A DNA stretch of 5,562 nucleotides from Desulfuromusa sp. (GTDB lineage Bacteria; Desulfobacterota; Desulfuromonadia; Desulfuromonadales; Geopsychrobacteraceae): the NCBI GenBank assembly GCA_029933365.1, contig JAOZOH010000169.1:1-5562 (forward strand). Reading direction: 5' to 3'. Position 1 is the stretch's first letter. Each line of letters starts with the position of its first letter. Shown piece by piece: positions 5,515-5,562 of this stretch. The translations under genes were made by a program, and so were the position numbers. The notes beneath the pieces are model-generated. The model did not search any database. It was not told where the DNA came from and was given only the letters and a program-made list of their open reading frames with translations.

Positions 5515-5562
5515 ATGCCAACAAAAAAACTTATTGAACAGTTTTCAGTGGCAGCCAGAAAC
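5515..5562 (+). CDS. Start of an unidentified gene (first 16 codons, runs off right edge)
   Basis: The ATG at 5515-5517 opens the frame MPTKKLIEQFSVAARN, which is still open at the window edge. AGGAAGG (5504-5510) lies four bases upstream, and a good sigma-70 promoter with an operator-like palindrome precedes it, so this is a real, separately controlled, divergent gene. An earlier ATG at 5498, in another frame, is also open but lacks a ribosome site. Sixteen residues are too few to name a family. The charged, amphipathic start looks cytoplasmic and carries no signal peptide. A lactate-utilisation (LUD-type) protein is one guess, prompted by the LldR/PdhR-like operator, and is not supported further. 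Confidence 0.65.
   Translation, partial: MPTKKLIEQFSVAARN

Noticed and set aside
1..5562. CRISPR array, tRNA or rRNA gene, insertion sequence, phage attachment site
   Set aside because: I saw no spaced direct repeats, cloverleaf, transposase frame or terminal inverted repeats. The window is nearly filled by metabolic genes.

Overview
The window carries a compact ketone-body (3-hydroxybutyrate/acetoacetate) degradation operon on the minus strand. It is read from about 5211 leftward as acetyl-CoA C-acetyltransferase (thiolase), a fused two-domain succinyl-CoA:3-ketoacid CoA-transferase, D-3-hydroxybutyrate dehydrogenase, and then a PAS-containing sigma-54 activator. The composition is moderate in GC, with AT-rich intergenic DNA, strong AGGAGG-type ribosome sites, a -24/-12 promoter and a matching activator. 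This fits a Gram-negative bacterium of the Desulfuromonas/Geobacter kind or another proteobacterium, but that placement is inference and no marker gene in the window settles it.

Layout. Positions 1-206 (minus) hold the start of a small exported protein that runs off the left edge. Positions 207-421 are intergenic and contain that gene's own sigma-70-like promoter with an operator-like palindrome beside it. The sigma-54 activator is at 422-1750. A 95-bp gap with a perfect 12-bp hairpin (1809-1837) separates it from the dehydrogenase (1846-2604), the fused CoA-transferase (2615-3976) and the thiolase (4003-5181). Positions 5182-5514 form a divergent control region. They contain a -24/-12 promoter for the operon, two similarly spaced 18-bp palindromes at upstream-activator distance, and a sigma-70-like promoter plus operator-like palindrome for a gene that starts at 5515 (plus) and runs off the right edge.

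How the genes work together. The dehydrogenase oxidises 3-hydroxybutyrate to acetoacetate. The transferase activates acetoacetate with succinyl-CoA, and the thiolase splits acetoacetyl-CoA into two acetyl-CoA for the TCA cycle. The activator has an intact GAFTGA loop, a sensory PAS domain and a TyrR-like helix-turn-helix, and sits at the end of the operon, so it very likely switches on the -24/-12 promoter. No transporter or polyhydroxybutyrate depolymerase is visible here.

The enzymes are conventional. The parts most worth a second look are regulatory: the paired TGATT-N8-AATC palindromes, and the near-identical 19-bp TGGT-N3-ACCA elements at the promoters of both genes flanking the operon.
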